DNA from: Parvularcula sp964219355
GTDB taxonomy: Bacteria; Pseudomonadota; Alphaproteobacteria; Caulobacterales; Parvularculaceae
Assembly (NCBI GenBank): GCA_964219355.1
Contig: CAXPOZ010000003.1
Location: 62,001 to 126,000, forward strand
Direction: 5' to 3'
DNA length: 64,000 nucleotides
Position 1 is the stretch's first letter. Each line of letters opens with the position of its first letter. Below, piece after piece: positions 1-9,180 of the stretch. The notes beneath the pieces were generated by a model that was not told the DNA's origin, ran no database searches, and saw nothing but the letters and a program-made list of their open reading frames with translations. A program made the position numbers and the translations under genes.

Positions 1-2
1 TT

Positions 3-1079
3 GTCTCCCTGTGTGAGAAAATTGCGCAAGGGATTACTGTCCGTACCCCTCAGGCGCCTGCTGTCCCAGCTGCGGATGCCCGCTATGATGTGGCGGTGCT
101 GGGCGGCACAGGCTTTATCGGATCTCGCCTTGTCGAGGAACTGACCGCGCGCGGGCAAAAAGTGGCCGTGATGGCCCGCTCGCTGGGCAATCTGCCATCC
201 ATCTTCCATCAGGAGAATGTCGGGCTCTTTTCCGGCTCGATCAGTGATGAAGCAAAGGTGCGTGAAGTGATCCGCCGCGCGCCGAAAGTTGTGAACCTTG
301 CCCATGGTGGAGGCGGCGCAACTCGTGACGCCATTGCCGAGGCCATGGTCGGCGGGGCACGGACGGTTGCGGCAGCCGCCAGCGCAGAAGGTGCCGAACG
401 GCTGATCTTCATCAGCTCCTCCGCCGCGCTCTATCTCGGCGACCCTGAGACCACAGTGACCATGTCGACGCCTGTCGATCCAGAGCCGGACACGCGCGCC
501 GATTATGCGCGCGCCAAGATCCTCGCCGAACATGCCATGGAAGAAAGCGACGGCGTGCCGATCGCCATCCTGCGACCCGCTATCGTGGTCGGTCCCGGCG
601 CCTCGCCTTTTCACTCCGCCCTCGGCGCTTATGAGAACGAAACCCATTGCCAAGGCTGGAACAAGGGCAAGAACCCCCTGCCTTTCGTTCTTGTTGATGA
701 TGTCGTCTCGGCGATCATCGCGACGCTTGATGCGGATATCGAGACGATTGAGGGCAAAGCCTTCAACCTTGTTGGCGGGGTCCGCTGGACGGCGCGACAG
801 TACACAGAAGAACTTGCGAAAGCCACAGGGCGCCCTCTGAAATTCCATTCAAGCCGCCTCTTCATGCTGATGGCATCAGAATGGGCCAAATGGACCGCCA
901 AGAAAGTGGCGGGGCGCAAAGGCCTGCTCACACCGTCCTCGCGGGATTTCAAGTCGCGCGGCATGGTCGCCCCCATTGGGACTGCCGCCGAGCAATCAGC
1001 TCTCGGCTGGAGCCCGTGCACGGATGAAGCGCAATTCCGGGCGCAGGCAATCCTGTCCCATGCGGATAATCCGGCATGA
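3..1079 (+). CDS. NAD-dependent epimerase/dehydratase (SDR), 5' end outside window
   Basis: Extended short-chain dehydrogenase/epimerase domain, probably acting on a nucleotide sugar or a polysaccharide precursor. The Rossmann motif GGTGFIGS follows VAVL, and the catalytic pair appears as YARAK (YxxxK). The frame is open through the window edge: residues encoded from base 3 (an Ala/Pro-rich linker, then RYDVAVLGGTG) run straight into the Rossmann fold, so the internal GTG at 90 is unlikely to be the true start. The Pro/Ala linker suggests that this is the C-terminal half of a longer, possibly fused, protein; that is inference. The stop overlaps the start of the glycosyltransferase by four bases, so the two are probably co-translated in a polysaccharide operon. 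Substrate unknown. Confidence 0.8.
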   Translation, partial: VSLCEKIAQGITVRTPQAPAVPAADARYDVAVLGGTGFIGSRLVEELTARGQKVAVMARSLGNLPSIFHQENVGLFSGSISDEAKVREVIRRAPKVVNLAHGGGGATRDAIAEAMVGGARTVAAAASAEGAERLIFISSSAALYLGDPETTVTMSTPVDPEPDTRADYARAKILAEHAMEESDGVPIAILRPAIVVGPGASPFHSALGAYENETHCQGWNKGKNPLPFVLVDDVVSAIIATLDADIETIEGKAFNLVGGVRWTARQYTEELAKATGRPLKFHSSRLFMLMASEWAKWTAKKVAGRKGLLTPSSRDFKSRGMVAPIGTAAEQSALGWSPCTDEAQFRAQAILSHADNPA

Positions 1080-2182
1080 GGCTGCACTGGGTTTTCTCGA
1101 CCTTTGCCATTGGCGGACCGCAGCGCCGCTTTGCCGCGCTCGCCCATGCCATGGGCGATGAAGCAGAGCACATCATTACCGCGATGGATGGGTGTTATGC
1201 GGCAGAAAGCCTGCTCGACGGTGTGCCGTCATGGCAGCGCCATGAGGTCGAGGTCCAGAAAACCGGCTTCATCTCACCGGGCAATGTCAAACGGTTCCGC
1301 GCCAGCCTGAATGAAGTCGGCGCAGATCTTCTTCTGACCTCAAACTGGGGCACGATCGAATGGACGCTCGCCAATACGCGGCGAAAACCCATGCCGCACC
1401 TGCATTTCGAGGACGGGTTCGGTCCCGATGAGGCGCTGGGCAAATGGAACTGGAAACGCGACCTTGCGCGCCGGTTCCTGTTCTCGCGGATTTTCTCCGG
1501 ACGGGGACGATTGCATTTTGTGTGTCCCTCGCATCTCCTGCTGGACCGGTTCATGTCAGACTGGGAGGTCGGCGAGCACCGGGTCCATCTGATCCCGAAC
1601 GGGGTTGAGTTTGAGGCGTTCCGCCTGTCACCCGCCCCTTCGCGGCCCTTCACCATCGGCACGGTTGGCGCCATGCGGGCAGAGAAACGCTTTGACCGAC
1701 TGATCGAGGTATTCGCTCGGCTGCGCGCGCAGATGGACGCAAAACTGCTGATCGTCGGAGATGGCCCCGAGCGCGCAGGCCTCCAAGAACTTGCCGCAAA
1801 GCTGGGTGTGACTGACTCGATTGAGTTTCTAGGAATGCGGGAAGACATCCCGGCGCAGCTTGCGAAGATGGATGTCTTTGCCCTCACCTCCGATACCGAA
1901 CAGATGCCGATCAGCCTTGTCGAGGCGATGGCTGCGTCCCTGCCGGCGGTGACCACCGATGTCGGGGACATCCGCCTGATCCTCCCTTCCGAATGCTATT
2001 GGCTTATTCACGGGACGGAAGATATCGACGCGATGACAGGTACGCTGCTCAGGCTGGCAAAGGATGAAAACCTGCGCCAGCAGATGGGCGCAGCCAATCG
2101 GCTCAGGGCGGAAGCGTCCTATGGCCTCGACGGCATGGTTGATGCCTACCGTAAGCTCTTCACCTCACTGATAAAAAAATAG
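1076..2182 (+). CDS. Glycosyltransferase family 4
   Basis: A 368-residue GT-B fold glycosyltransferase of the GT4/Glyco_trans_1 type, expected to act in the cytoplasm or at the inner membrane in building a polysaccharide repeat unit. The C-terminal donor-binding half is clear: IPNGV, then TVGAMRAEKRFDRLIEVF, LLIVGDGPER, and the acidic EQMPISLVEAM segment that contacts the nucleotide sugar (EX7E-like). The length is normal for the family. The ATG overlaps the previous stop (ATGA). It converges on the flippase gene with only six bases between them, and both fit one exopolysaccharide locus. The sugar donor cannot be read from the sequence. Confidence 0.9.
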   Translation: MRLHWVFSTFAIGGPQRRFAALAHAMGDEAEHIITAMDGCYAAESLLDGVPSWQRHEVEVQKTGFISPGNVKRFRASLNEVGADLLLTSNWGTIEWTLANTRRKPMPHLHFEDGFGPDEALGKWNWKRDLARRFLFSRIFSGRGRLHFVCPSHLLLDRFMSDWEVGEHRVHLIPNGVEFEAFRLSPAPSRPFTIGTVGAMRAEKRFDRLIEVFARLRAQMDAKLLIVGDGPERAGLQELAAKLGVTDSIEFLGMREDIPAQLAKMDVFALTSDTEQMPISLVEAMAASLPAVTTDVGDIRLILPSECYWLIHGTEDIDAMTGTLLRLAKDENLRQQMGAANRLRAEASYGLDGMVDAYRKLFTSLIKK

Positions 2183-2188
2183 AGCTGA

Positions 2189-3673
2189 TCAGGCGAGCCT
2201 GCGCTTTTTGACGATGCCGAGAACCTGACGCTCGAACCCGTCCGGGCGACCTTCCAGCAGCCAGAGCGCCAGAAGCGTTGAGCCATAAAGCAGCGCGCCG
2301 GTCGCGCAATCCGTCAGCAGGCGAGCGATGAGCGGCAGTTTCTCGATCGCCATGACCTCCGGGCGGATACCCCAGAACCAGATCGACATCGGGATCAGCG
2401 CACCGAGCCCTCTGCGGGCAATCCAGAACGGGCGCCACCAGTGGTCATCCACCGTCATCGCATAAAGACGGCTCTGCAGACCGATATAGATGATCCCTGT
2501 ACATACTGATCCCCAGAGCGCGCCCTCTAGGCCGTAATGCGTCGCGGTATAGATCAGCACCGGCAACTGAATGATCAGGATATAAAGCTCCCGGAAGAAG
2601 ACCGGCCGGACCTTGCCTGCCGCCATGGCGAGGCTCTGCCCGCCACTCAGCATGCCGGTTAGCCCATAAATCGGGCTGAGAACGGCAAGCACCATGGCGG
2701 CCATGTCCCAGCCCTCCCCCAGCACAAGGGTCGTTGCGTCTTTTGAAATAAAGGACAGGCCGAAGGCCGCAGGCGCGACGATCGCGGCCATCGCCTCCAC
2801 ACCGCGCAGGAAAGCATTGCGCATCCGCAAATGCTGGCCCTGAAGGCTCGAGAGCCCCGGATAAAGTGCGCGCACGATGGGCGCGGCGAACTCCCGGCCC
2901 ACCAGATTGGAGAGCTGCACACCGATATAATAGGAGCCCGTTGGCCCTGCCCCGACGATCCGGCCAAGGACAAGCGGGCCGATCTTGTTATTAAGCGCAA
3001 TGACAACGCTCGATGCGCTGAGCCAGCCCATGAAGCCGATCAACTGATTGAAGGCTTTGAAAGACAGTCTCGGCCGATAGGCGCGGAACACAAAGGAAAG
3101 GATCACCTCCATCGTCGTCCCGGCGGCAATCCCGAGGATGATCGCCCAATAGGTCCGGAAGATCAGTGCGACGATGATCGAGACTGCAACAGAAGCGATC
3201 TTGGTCAAGATGCTGACGATGAACTCTCGGGAGAAATCAAGGTCGCGCTCGAATTCAAAAAAGCGGGGGTTCCGGAAGGATTTGACCATCGAAACCAGCC
3301 CCAGCGCGAGGAATATGTTCGTGATACGGACATCCTCGTAGAACGCCGCCGCCGGTAGCGCGAGCGCGAACATGATTCCCATCACGATCACTCCGCGGAT
3401 CAGCGAGATGGTAAAAAGCGTGTCGAAGACTTCGCTGCTGGCGTCGCGGAACTTCACGACCGCGCGGGAGATACTCAGATCCGACATGTTCTCGAGGATC
3501 TGGATGATCACGACCCCGATGGCGATGAGGCCGAAATCTTCCGGCGTCAGCAGCCGTGCAAGGAGGATCGTATTGACCAGCCCGATGATGCGCAAAAAGA
3601 ACCGGCCAGCAACGATGATCGCTGCTCCGCGCATTACTCGCGCCGTCAATCCACCTTGATGGGCCGCATTCAT
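2189..3673 (-). CDS. Polysaccharide flippase, Wzx/MOP family
   Basis: A 494-residue integral membrane protein with about twelve to fourteen hydrophobic segments, of the lipopolysaccharide biosynthesis/oligosaccharide-flippase family (MOP superfamily). Such proteins move lipid-linked oligosaccharide units across the inner membrane. The N-terminal part (GAAIIVAGRFFLRIIGLVNT, then ARLLTPEDFGLIAIG) matches the family's usual first two helices, with the LLTPEDFG motif. The start overlaps the stop of the upstream hydrolase by four bases (ATGA), making it the last gene of a three-gene minus-strand unit (hydrolase 2, hydrolase 1, flippase). The specific polysaccharide is not known. Confidence 0.88.
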   Translation of the reverse strand: MNAAHQGGLTARVMRGAAIIVAGRFFLRIIGLVNTILLARLLTPEDFGLIAIGVVIIQILENMSDLSISRAVVKFRDASSEVFDTLFTISLIRGVIVMGIMFALALPAAAFYEDVRITNIFLALGLVSMVKSFRNPRFFEFERDLDFSREFIVSILTKIASVAVSIIVALIFRTYWAIILGIAAGTTMEVILSFVFRAYRPRLSFKAFNQLIGFMGWLSASSVVIALNNKIGPLVLGRIVGAGPTGSYYIGVQLSNLVGREFAAPIVRALYPGLSSLQGQHLRMRNAFLRGVEAMAAIVAPAAFGLSFISKDATTLVLGEGWDMAAMVLAVLSPIYGLTGMLSGGQSLAMAAGKVRPVFFRELYILIIQLPVLIYTATHYGLEGALWGSVCTGIIYIGLQSRLYAMTVDDHWWRPFWIARRGLGALIPMSIWFWGIRPEVMAIEKLPLIARLLTDCATGALLYGSTLLALWLLEGRPDGFERQVLGIVKKRRLA

Positions 3674-4512
3674 GCGCTTTTGTCCCGGGCTGAATCGGTG
3701 CTTTCGAGCCAGTCCGACAGGCGGACTATAAGCCGCTGCTGGGCTGAAAGCGCCGTATAGGTATGATCTGTCTCCCGGTCGACATCTATCGTCAGGAATT
3801 TGCCGAACCGGCCCTCCGGGAAGGCCGCATGGAAATGCACCGCCGATGTCAGGGTCTCGCGGACGAAGTCGGTGTAGCGGATAAGGACCCGCCCGCCGCG
3901 CTTTGACACCGCATCAAGCTGAGCTGCGAATTCTTCCTTGGCGATCGGCAGGCGCTCTGCTTCTTCAAGCTCGCCGTCCTCATGGCCTGGCCGCATGACG
4001 GCATCGACGCCGCCCCCGCCCATCAGACGCGAAGCCGCCCGCCACCAGCGGTCAGGATCAGCGGCCTTCTCGATCAGCCGCGAGGCGCTGGCCCGGGCGC
4101 TGCCATACGCATGAGGATCAAGCAGGACGAGGCGGCGGATACGACGATCCCCCAGCGCAGCGCGCATGGCATTATCCGCTCCCGAACAAAGCCCGATGAT
4201 CGTCACCCTGTCGTTTCGCATGGCATCAATGGCGGCGGAGATGTCGCTGATCGCCTGTTCCTCAAACCCCATGTCGGGCGATGGCGGCCCGCTATCCCCA
4301 AGACCGTGAAGGTCAAAGCGAAGGACGGGATAGCCCAACTCAGCCAGCGCCCTTGCAAGCCGGACATGCAGCCGGTGCGGGCCGATCCGGTGAACGATCC
4401 CGGCATTCGGGATCAGGATCGGCTCACGGCGTTCCTTATCCGCAGAGAAACTCGCAATGCCGAAGAGGCTGCCGTCTTCACCGAAGGAAATGATGCGTTC
4501 CCGGATCACCAT
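3670..4512 (-). CDS. Alpha/beta hydrolase, exosortase-A-associated hydrolase 1-like
   Basis: A 280-residue alpha/beta hydrolase. The nucleophile elbow is GLCSGAD, the oxyanion-side motif is IPNAGIVHRIGPHRL, and FDLHGLGDS follows the second strand. The N-terminal NAGIVHRIGPHRL segment and the adjacent second hydrolase resemble the hydrolase 1/hydrolase 2 pair found in exosortase-A polysaccharide loci (TIGR03100/TIGR03101 families); this is recognition from memory, not a search. The start overlaps the end of hydrolase 2 by seven bases, and its own stop overlaps the flippase start. Substrate unknown; it may hydrolyse an acyl or peptidyl ester in polysaccharide decoration. No exosortase is visible in this window. 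Confidence 0.75.
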   Translation of the reverse strand: MVIRERIISFGEDGSLFGIASFSADKERREPILIPNAGIVHRIGPHRLHVRLARALAELGYPVLRFDLHGLGDSGPPSPDMGFEEQAISDISAAIDAMRNDRVTIIGLCSGADNAMRAALGDRRIRRLVLLDPHAYGSARASASRLIEKAADPDRWWRAASRLMGGGGVDAVMRPGHEDGELEEAERLPIAKEEFAAQLDAVSKRGGRVLIRYTDFVRETLTSAVHFHAAFPEGRFGKFLTIDVDRETDHTYTALSAQQRLIVRLSDWLESTDSARDKSA

Positions 4513-5192
4513 GCGGCAATCTCCAGCTGGATCAGGCCCAGCGTCTCGACCGGCATGGTGAAAGAATTAAGCGCATCGTCCGAATTCCATTCCTCCGACC
4601 TCGCCGGGGTCAGGGGCCTCTGCCCGAAAAGCATGTCACGCCCGATCAGCTTGACCGGCACGCCGTCGGGGGCCGCTGGCAAGCCTGCCTTCAATCTTTC
4701 CGCGAGAGCAACCGGGATCGGAAACCCAAGCGCTTCATCGGCATGGCTCGGCAGGGCTTTAAGTTCTTCAAGATAGGCCGGGCCATCGGCCACCGCCTCC
4801 CAGAGGATCACCCCGGCAGGGCGCGCGTCATTTGAGGCGGCAAGGACCGGCCAAGCGCCGAGCCGCAAGCCGACCCAGTAAATCTCGCGCGCCTCACTCA
4901 GATCTTGCAGCTCCTCATGCGCGGCAAGAAGGCTTTGCGTCATACCCTCAAGGCTCAGCTCATCATCCGCCCCGGCGGAATCGCCCGTGCCGTGATAATC
5001 AAACCGGAAGGACGGGATGCCGTCTGCCGCGAGGCTCTCGGCAAGGCGTTTGAACGGCCGGAAGGCACGGATCGCCTCCTCGCCAAACGGGTTACACAGA
5101 AGGACAGCCCGCTTGGCGCGCATCTGCGCCGTCGAAGGATGAAAGACGCCGAACAGAGGCGCATCACTGGGGCCGAACATCAACGCGGTCAC
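4506..5192 (-). CDS. Alpha/beta hydrolase, exosortase-A-associated hydrolase 2-like
   Basis: A 228-residue protein of the alpha/beta-hydrolase fold. Visible features are LFGVFHP, a strand plus loop LLCNPFGEEA, and FRFDYHGTGDS. At the position of the nucleophile elbow the sequence reads GLRLGAW, with no Ser or Cys in the usual slot, so either the catalytic residue lies elsewhere or the protein is non-catalytic. It is the first gene of the minus-strand hydrolase-hydrolase-flippase unit and is separated by 93 bases from the divergent thioesterase gene, so the two probably share a promoter region. Assignment to the exosortase-A hydrolase 2 group is by resemblance and by pairing with hydrolase 1. 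Confidence 0.65.
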   Translation of the reverse strand: MTALMFGPSDAPLFGVFHPSTAQMRAKRAVLLCNPFGEEAIRAFRPFKRLAESLAADGIPSFRFDYHGTGDSAGADDELSLEGMTQSLLAAHEELQDLSEAREIYWVGLRLGAWPVLAASNDARPAGVILWEAVADGPAYLEELKALPSHADEALGFPIPVALAERLKAGLPAAPDGVPVKLIGRDMLFGQRPLTPARSEEWNSDDALNSFTMPVETLGLIQLEIAAW

Positions 5193-5285
5193 AACTCGTC
5201 CCTCTATGAGCTTTCGATGACATTGTTTAGGCTTTTGAGGTTACCAAGGCCTCGACAATACGGCCTTTTTTCCGCCTGGAGTGAC

Positions 5286-5951
5286 ATGAGCGACGCCTTT
5301 CGCCTTCTTTCGCCGCGGCCCATGGCCGAAAAAGCTCTCGTGCTTTTCCCTTTTGCCGGGGCGGGGGCCTATCATTTCCGGAACTGGACCGCCCATCTTC
5401 CTAAAGATGTCGAACCATGGGCCTTGCAATTGCCGGGACGCGAAGACCGCTTAAGCGAAACGCCGCTGACCGAATGGGCCGATGTGATGGGCGAGATTGA
5501 GGCGGGCCTCGGCGCTCTCTCCTCGGCGCGGCCGATGATTTTTTACGGGCATAGTCTCGGGGGCCTGATGGCGCTGGCGGCAGCGGAGTTGTCGGGCCTC
5601 AAGGTCGAGCGTGTGGTGATCGGGGCGCCCCCGGCCCGGCGGGGTGGTGGATCGGCGCGTGGAGATCTGCTTACGCAGCTGGAAGAGAGCTACGGCCCCC
5701 TGCCCGCTTCCTTTGCCGATCCTGACATTCGGGAAGTGGCGCTACCGGCGTTGGAAGCGGATCTGGCCTTGCTTCATGGCGCGCCCCAGATTTCCGGCCT
5801 GCCCGATCTTCTCCTTCTGGGGACGGAGGATCCGTCATCCGAAGACAGCCGAGCGGCCTTCCCCGGCGTGGAGGTGAAAGAGATTGAGGCCGGGCATTAC
5901 TTCGCCTCAAGCCATGTCGCGGAAACCGTAAGCGCTATCTTTGGCGATTAG
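5286..5951 (+). CDS. Type II thioesterase of PKS/NRPS (GrsT/RifR-like)
   Basis: A 221-residue stand-alone thioesterase. These enzymes remove wrong or stalled acyl groups from carrier proteins and sometimes release the product. The triad is visible: Ser in FYGHSLGG (about residue 90), Asp in LGTEDPSS and His in EAGHYFASSH. LFPFAGAGAYHFRNW near the N terminus is typical of the family. The frame is open further upstream, but the ATG at 5286 is preferred because GGAG lies four bases before it and the protein then begins at the usual point. It is transcribed against the NRPS genes and its last four bases overlap the end of the terminal NRPS gene. Since no thioesterase domain ends the assembly line, it may be the release enzyme. 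Confidence 0.88.
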   Translation: MSDAFRLLSPRPMAEKALVLFPFAGAGAYHFRNWTAHLPKDVEPWALQLPGREDRLSETPLTEWADVMGEIEAGLGALSSARPMIFYGHSLGGLMALAAAELSGLKVERVVIGAPPARRGGGSARGDLLTQLEESYGPLPASFADPDIREVALPALEADLALLHGAPQISGLPDLLLLGTEDPSSEDSRAAFPGVEVKEIEAGHYFASSHVAETVSAIFGD

Positions 5952-8900
5952 GCGTCTTCGGGGACGGCCCCTGCCGCAAGCTGGGCAAGGGTTTCAAAGA
6001 TCAGCGCGCGCGGCTGGATACGGGCGCCCGTCCGGGCCCGGAAGATGGCCGCAACCCGGGCCGCCTGCAGCGACTGCCCCCCCAGCTCAAAGAAATTATC
6101 AGTAGCCGAGACATTTTCGGTCTTCAGGATCTCTGCCCAGATTTTGGCCAGTTCTTTTTCATATTCACTCTCCGGCGCCACATATTCACGGGGCTGGCTC
6201 GTCTGCCCGGCTGGCGCTGGCAGGGATAGCCGGTCGATCTTACCATTAGGGGTCAGTGGCAGGGCGTCGAGTTCGACGAAAAGCTGCGGCACCATATATT
6301 GCGGCAGGCGTTGTCGCAGCCAGCGGCGCAGCTCACTGCCTGTCGGGGCGAAGGGGCCGGTGGCCGTGAAATAGGCCACAAGCGCGCCCTCCCCATTGGG
6401 CTGTTCACGGATAATGACGACCGCTTCGCCGATATCTTCATGCCCGGTCAGGACAGACTCAATCTCTCCGGCCTCAATACGGAAACCGCGCAATTTGAGC
6501 TGGGTATCCATCCGCCCAAGATGGATGATCTCGCCATCGGGGCTAAGGCGCGCGCGGTCTCCTGTGCGGTAGACCCGATTGGCTGGCCGGACCGAGAACG
6601 GATCATCAAGAAATCGCTCCGCTGTCAGGTCGCCGCGGCCATGATAACCTTTTGCGACACCCTCCCCGCCGATCCACAGCTCGCCCGGCAGGCCGGGCGG
6701 GCAAAGCGTACCATTCGGGTCCACGATATAGATCTGTGTATTGTCGATCGGCGTGCCGACCGGGATATGATCCGGGGAGGTAATCGGGCTGACCGTCGAC
6801 CATACGGTCGTCTCGGTCGGCCCATACATGTTCCACAGGGCCCTGACCTTTGGCAGCAATGTCTTGACGAGAGAGGCTGGCAGCGCCTCGCCGCCGCAAA
6901 GAGCGGTAAGGCCCGTATCCCCCTTCCAACCCGCATCGAGCATCAGCCGCCAGGTGGCGGGTGTTCCTTGCATGATGCTGGCATGATGCTCCGCCGCGAG
7001 CCGGACAAGCGCCTCGCCATCTACCGCTTCTTCCGCATCGGGAAGGATGACCGTGCCGCCAAGAATGAGCGGCAGGAAAAGCTCAAGGATCGAAATGTCA
7101 AAGCCGAGCGTGGTGACGGCCAGCAGACGGTCATCGGCGGTACAGCCTGGGCGTTTTGCCATGGCGGCAAGGAAATTGGCGACCTGCGCATGACCGTTGA
7201 CGACGCCCTTGGGTTTGCCGGTCGATCCCGACGTGTACATCACATAGGCAATGTCGGCAGTGACCGGCGTGAAGGAGGCACCCTCCCGCCCTTCGGCCAG
7301 TCGGTCCGGTGAAAGCTGTCCTTCCTCCTCGCCGATCACGAGTTCGCAGCCTGAATCCTCGATCATCAGCTGACGGCGCTGTTCGGGATGTTCCGGATCA
7401 AGTGGCAGATAGGCCGCCCCCGTCATCCAGACGGCATAGACGCTCGCCACCATGTCGGGTGACCGGTCAAGCGCGATACCGACAGTCCGGCCCGGTCCCA
7501 CGCCCTCGGCGGCAAGCCCTGTAGCGAGCGACGATGCGCGCGCGGCAAGCGCTCCATAAGATACCGTCTCTCCCCGGAAGATCAGGGCTGGCCGATCAGG
7601 CAACGTGCCCGCCTGCTCCAGAAAGCCTTCAAGGACTGTTGGCGCAGGCCCCGCGACATCCGTGTCGTTGAGGCGGTCGTAAGCGGATTGCATGGTTTTC
7701 GGGGCAATGGAAAGGCTCGACATCTTGTCTCCGGGCGCTTGCAGCGCGGCGTCAAGGAAGCTGGCAAAGGCATCGGCGAGCGCCGCGGCCTGCGCCTTTG
7801 TGAAGAGCGAGACGGCATATTGAAGCTCGGCTGTGACTTCTTCTTCCGCCTCAAGAATATTAAAGGCCAGTTCGGCCGCAGTCGTTCGCGGCGGTAGATC
7901 GACTCGGCGCACTTTTGCCTCACCGAGTTGCGGTGCCCAGTTCTCGCTGAACTGGTGGCTGATCATGATCTGCGCGCCGGTGGGACGGCTGGGTTCAGCA
8001 AGAAAACCCGTTGCGGCAACGACGTCCCCCACGGGTGCGGGATGCTGGAGGAATTCAGGAATATGTGCCGCCACACGGCGGACGGCGTCACCGAAACTTT
8101 CGTCCTTGTGCGTTGAGTCCCGCAAGAGAACCGTGTTGACGAAATTCCCGATGGCATTGTCATAGGCATCGGGCCGCTCATCACTGTCGAGGCCGATGAT
8201 CCGGTCTGAAGAGCCGTCAATCCGCGCTAGGAAGCCGGAAAAAGCCGTGAGGAAGACCGTGAAACTGGTCGTCCTTGCCGATCTTGCAAACGCCCGCACA
8301 CGGGACAGCAGCGCAGGCGGAATATCGACCGGCCCTGTCGCCCCCTGATGATCGAATAATGCGGGGCGTGCGCGATCCTGGCTCAGCTCTGGCGGCGCTG
8401 GCGGGGCGGCAAGCCGGGCCGTCCACCAGTCGAGGTCCTCGGGCGCGAGCGGCGGGGGCGCGCCGGCAAATGACGCAAAATTCGGTACGGGCGGCAGGAC
8501 CGCGCCAGGCTCGGCATAGCTCTGCGCCAATGCATCAAGGAAGAGCCGGAAGCTGCGCCCGTCCCATGCAAGATGATGAAGCCCCATCAGGAGCCAGTGA
8601 TGTGACGGCCACAACCGGACCAACCGGGCACGGACAGGCGGCTCCTTGGCAAGGTCGATCTGGCTCCAACAGATGCGCTGCATCTCTTCTTCAAGTGCAG
8701 CGTCCTTATCCGCCGCACCGGAGAGGTCTGTCAGGGTGAGCCCCGATAATTCGCCATCGAAACGTTGGCAGGTTTCCTCCCCCTGATCTTCAATCCGTAA
8801 GCGGAAGACATCATAATGGGCAGCAACCCGGTCAAAAGCGGCCATCAGCCGGTCGGCGTCTATTGGCCCGGTGATCTCGAAAGCAGCCGGGATGACATAG

Positions 8901-9178
8901 AGCGGCAGGCCGGGATGGAGCGCGCCGTGCGACCACATCCGCTCCTGAGAGGCGGTCAGCGGCAGCGCCGTATCGGCAGGCTGAATAACCAGCCGCGCCT
9001 TCAGGAAGCTGACGATCGCAAGTTTGTTGTCCCTGATTTCAGCGGCCAGTTCAGGCGTCATGACACCTTGCGGTGCAGACAGGGACAGGCGCTCTCCTTC
9101 CGGCACTGAAAAGCTGACGCCAGCACGTTCAAGACGGTGGATCAGCTCGGCAATATTCGTCTTCCCGCCATGCGACAT
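5948..9178 (-). CDS. Nonribosomal peptide synthetase module, TubC-C-A-T
   Basis: A 1076-residue NRPS and the last module of the assembly line. Residues 8-60 form a TubC-type N-terminal docking domain (ELIHRLERAGVSFS...). A condensation domain follows (about 70-480, active site HHLAWDG at 201-207), then an adenylation domain (about 510-950, YVMYTSGSTGKPKG and NMYGPTETTVW), then a peptidyl carrier domain with the phosphopantetheine Ser in ELGGQSL (about 1036). Reading the specificity pocket by hand against PheA gives D-I-L-Q-L-G-M-V-W-K, close to the published glycine code DILQLGLIWK. There is no thioesterase, reductase or terminal condensation domain. The gene begins two bases after the stop of the preceding A-T gene. 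Confidence 0.93.
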   Translation of the reverse strand: MSHGGKTNIAELIHRLERAGVSFSVPEGERLSLSAPQGVMTPELAAEIRDNKLAIVSFLKARLVIQPADTALPLTASQERMWSHGALHPGLPLYVIPAAFEITGPIDADRLMAAFDRVAAHYDVFRLRIEDQGEETCQRFDGELSGLTLTDLSGAADKDAALEEEMQRICWSQIDLAKEPPVRARLVRLWPSHHWLLMGLHHLAWDGRSFRLFLDALAQSYAEPGAVLPPVPNFASFAGAPPPLAPEDLDWWTARLAAPPAPPELSQDRARPALFDHQGATGPVDIPPALLSRVRAFARSARTTSFTVFLTAFSGFLARIDGSSDRIIGLDSDERPDAYDNAIGNFVNTVLLRDSTHKDESFGDAVRRVAAHIPEFLQHPAPVGDVVAATGFLAEPSRPTGAQIMISHQFSENWAPQLGEAKVRRVDLPPRTTAAELAFNILEAEEEVTAELQYAVSLFTKAQAAALADAFASFLDAALQAPGDKMSSLSIAPKTMQSAYDRLNDTDVAGPAPTVLEGFLEQAGTLPDRPALIFRGETVSYGALAARASSLATGLAAEGVGPGRTVGIALDRSPDMVASVYAVWMTGAAYLPLDPEHPEQRRQLMIEDSGCELVIGEEEGQLSPDRLAEGREGASFTPVTADIAYVMYTSGSTGKPKGVVNGHAQVANFLAAMAKRPGCTADDRLLAVTTLGFDISILELFLPLILGGTVILPDAEEAVDGEALVRLAAEHHASIMQGTPATWRLMLDAGWKGDTGLTALCGGEALPASLVKTLLPKVRALWNMYGPTETTVWSTVSPITSPDHIPVGTPIDNTQIYIVDPNGTLCPPGLPGELWIGGEGVAKGYHGRGDLTAERFLDDPFSVRPANRVYRTGDRARLSPDGEIIHLGRMDTQLKLRGFRIEAGEIESVLTGHEDIGEAVVIIREQPNGEGALVAYFTATGPFAPTGSELRRWLRQRLPQYMVPQLFVELDALPLTPNGKIDRLSLPAPAGQTSQPREYVAPESEYEKELAKIWAEILKTENVSATDNFFELGGQSLQAARVAAIFRARTGARIQPRALIFETLAQLAAGAVPEDA

Positions 9179-9180
9179 GC

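Noticed and set aside
2195..2220. Possible hairpin CAGGCGAGCCTG followed by T run after the GT4 gene
   Set aside because: The loop is only two bases and the stem lies inside the flippase coding end; too weak to call a terminator.
4905..5285. Upstream extension of the thioesterase frame
   Set aside because: The 127 extra residues lie over the antisense of hydrolase 2, have no family features, and a ribosome site sits before the ATG at 5286.
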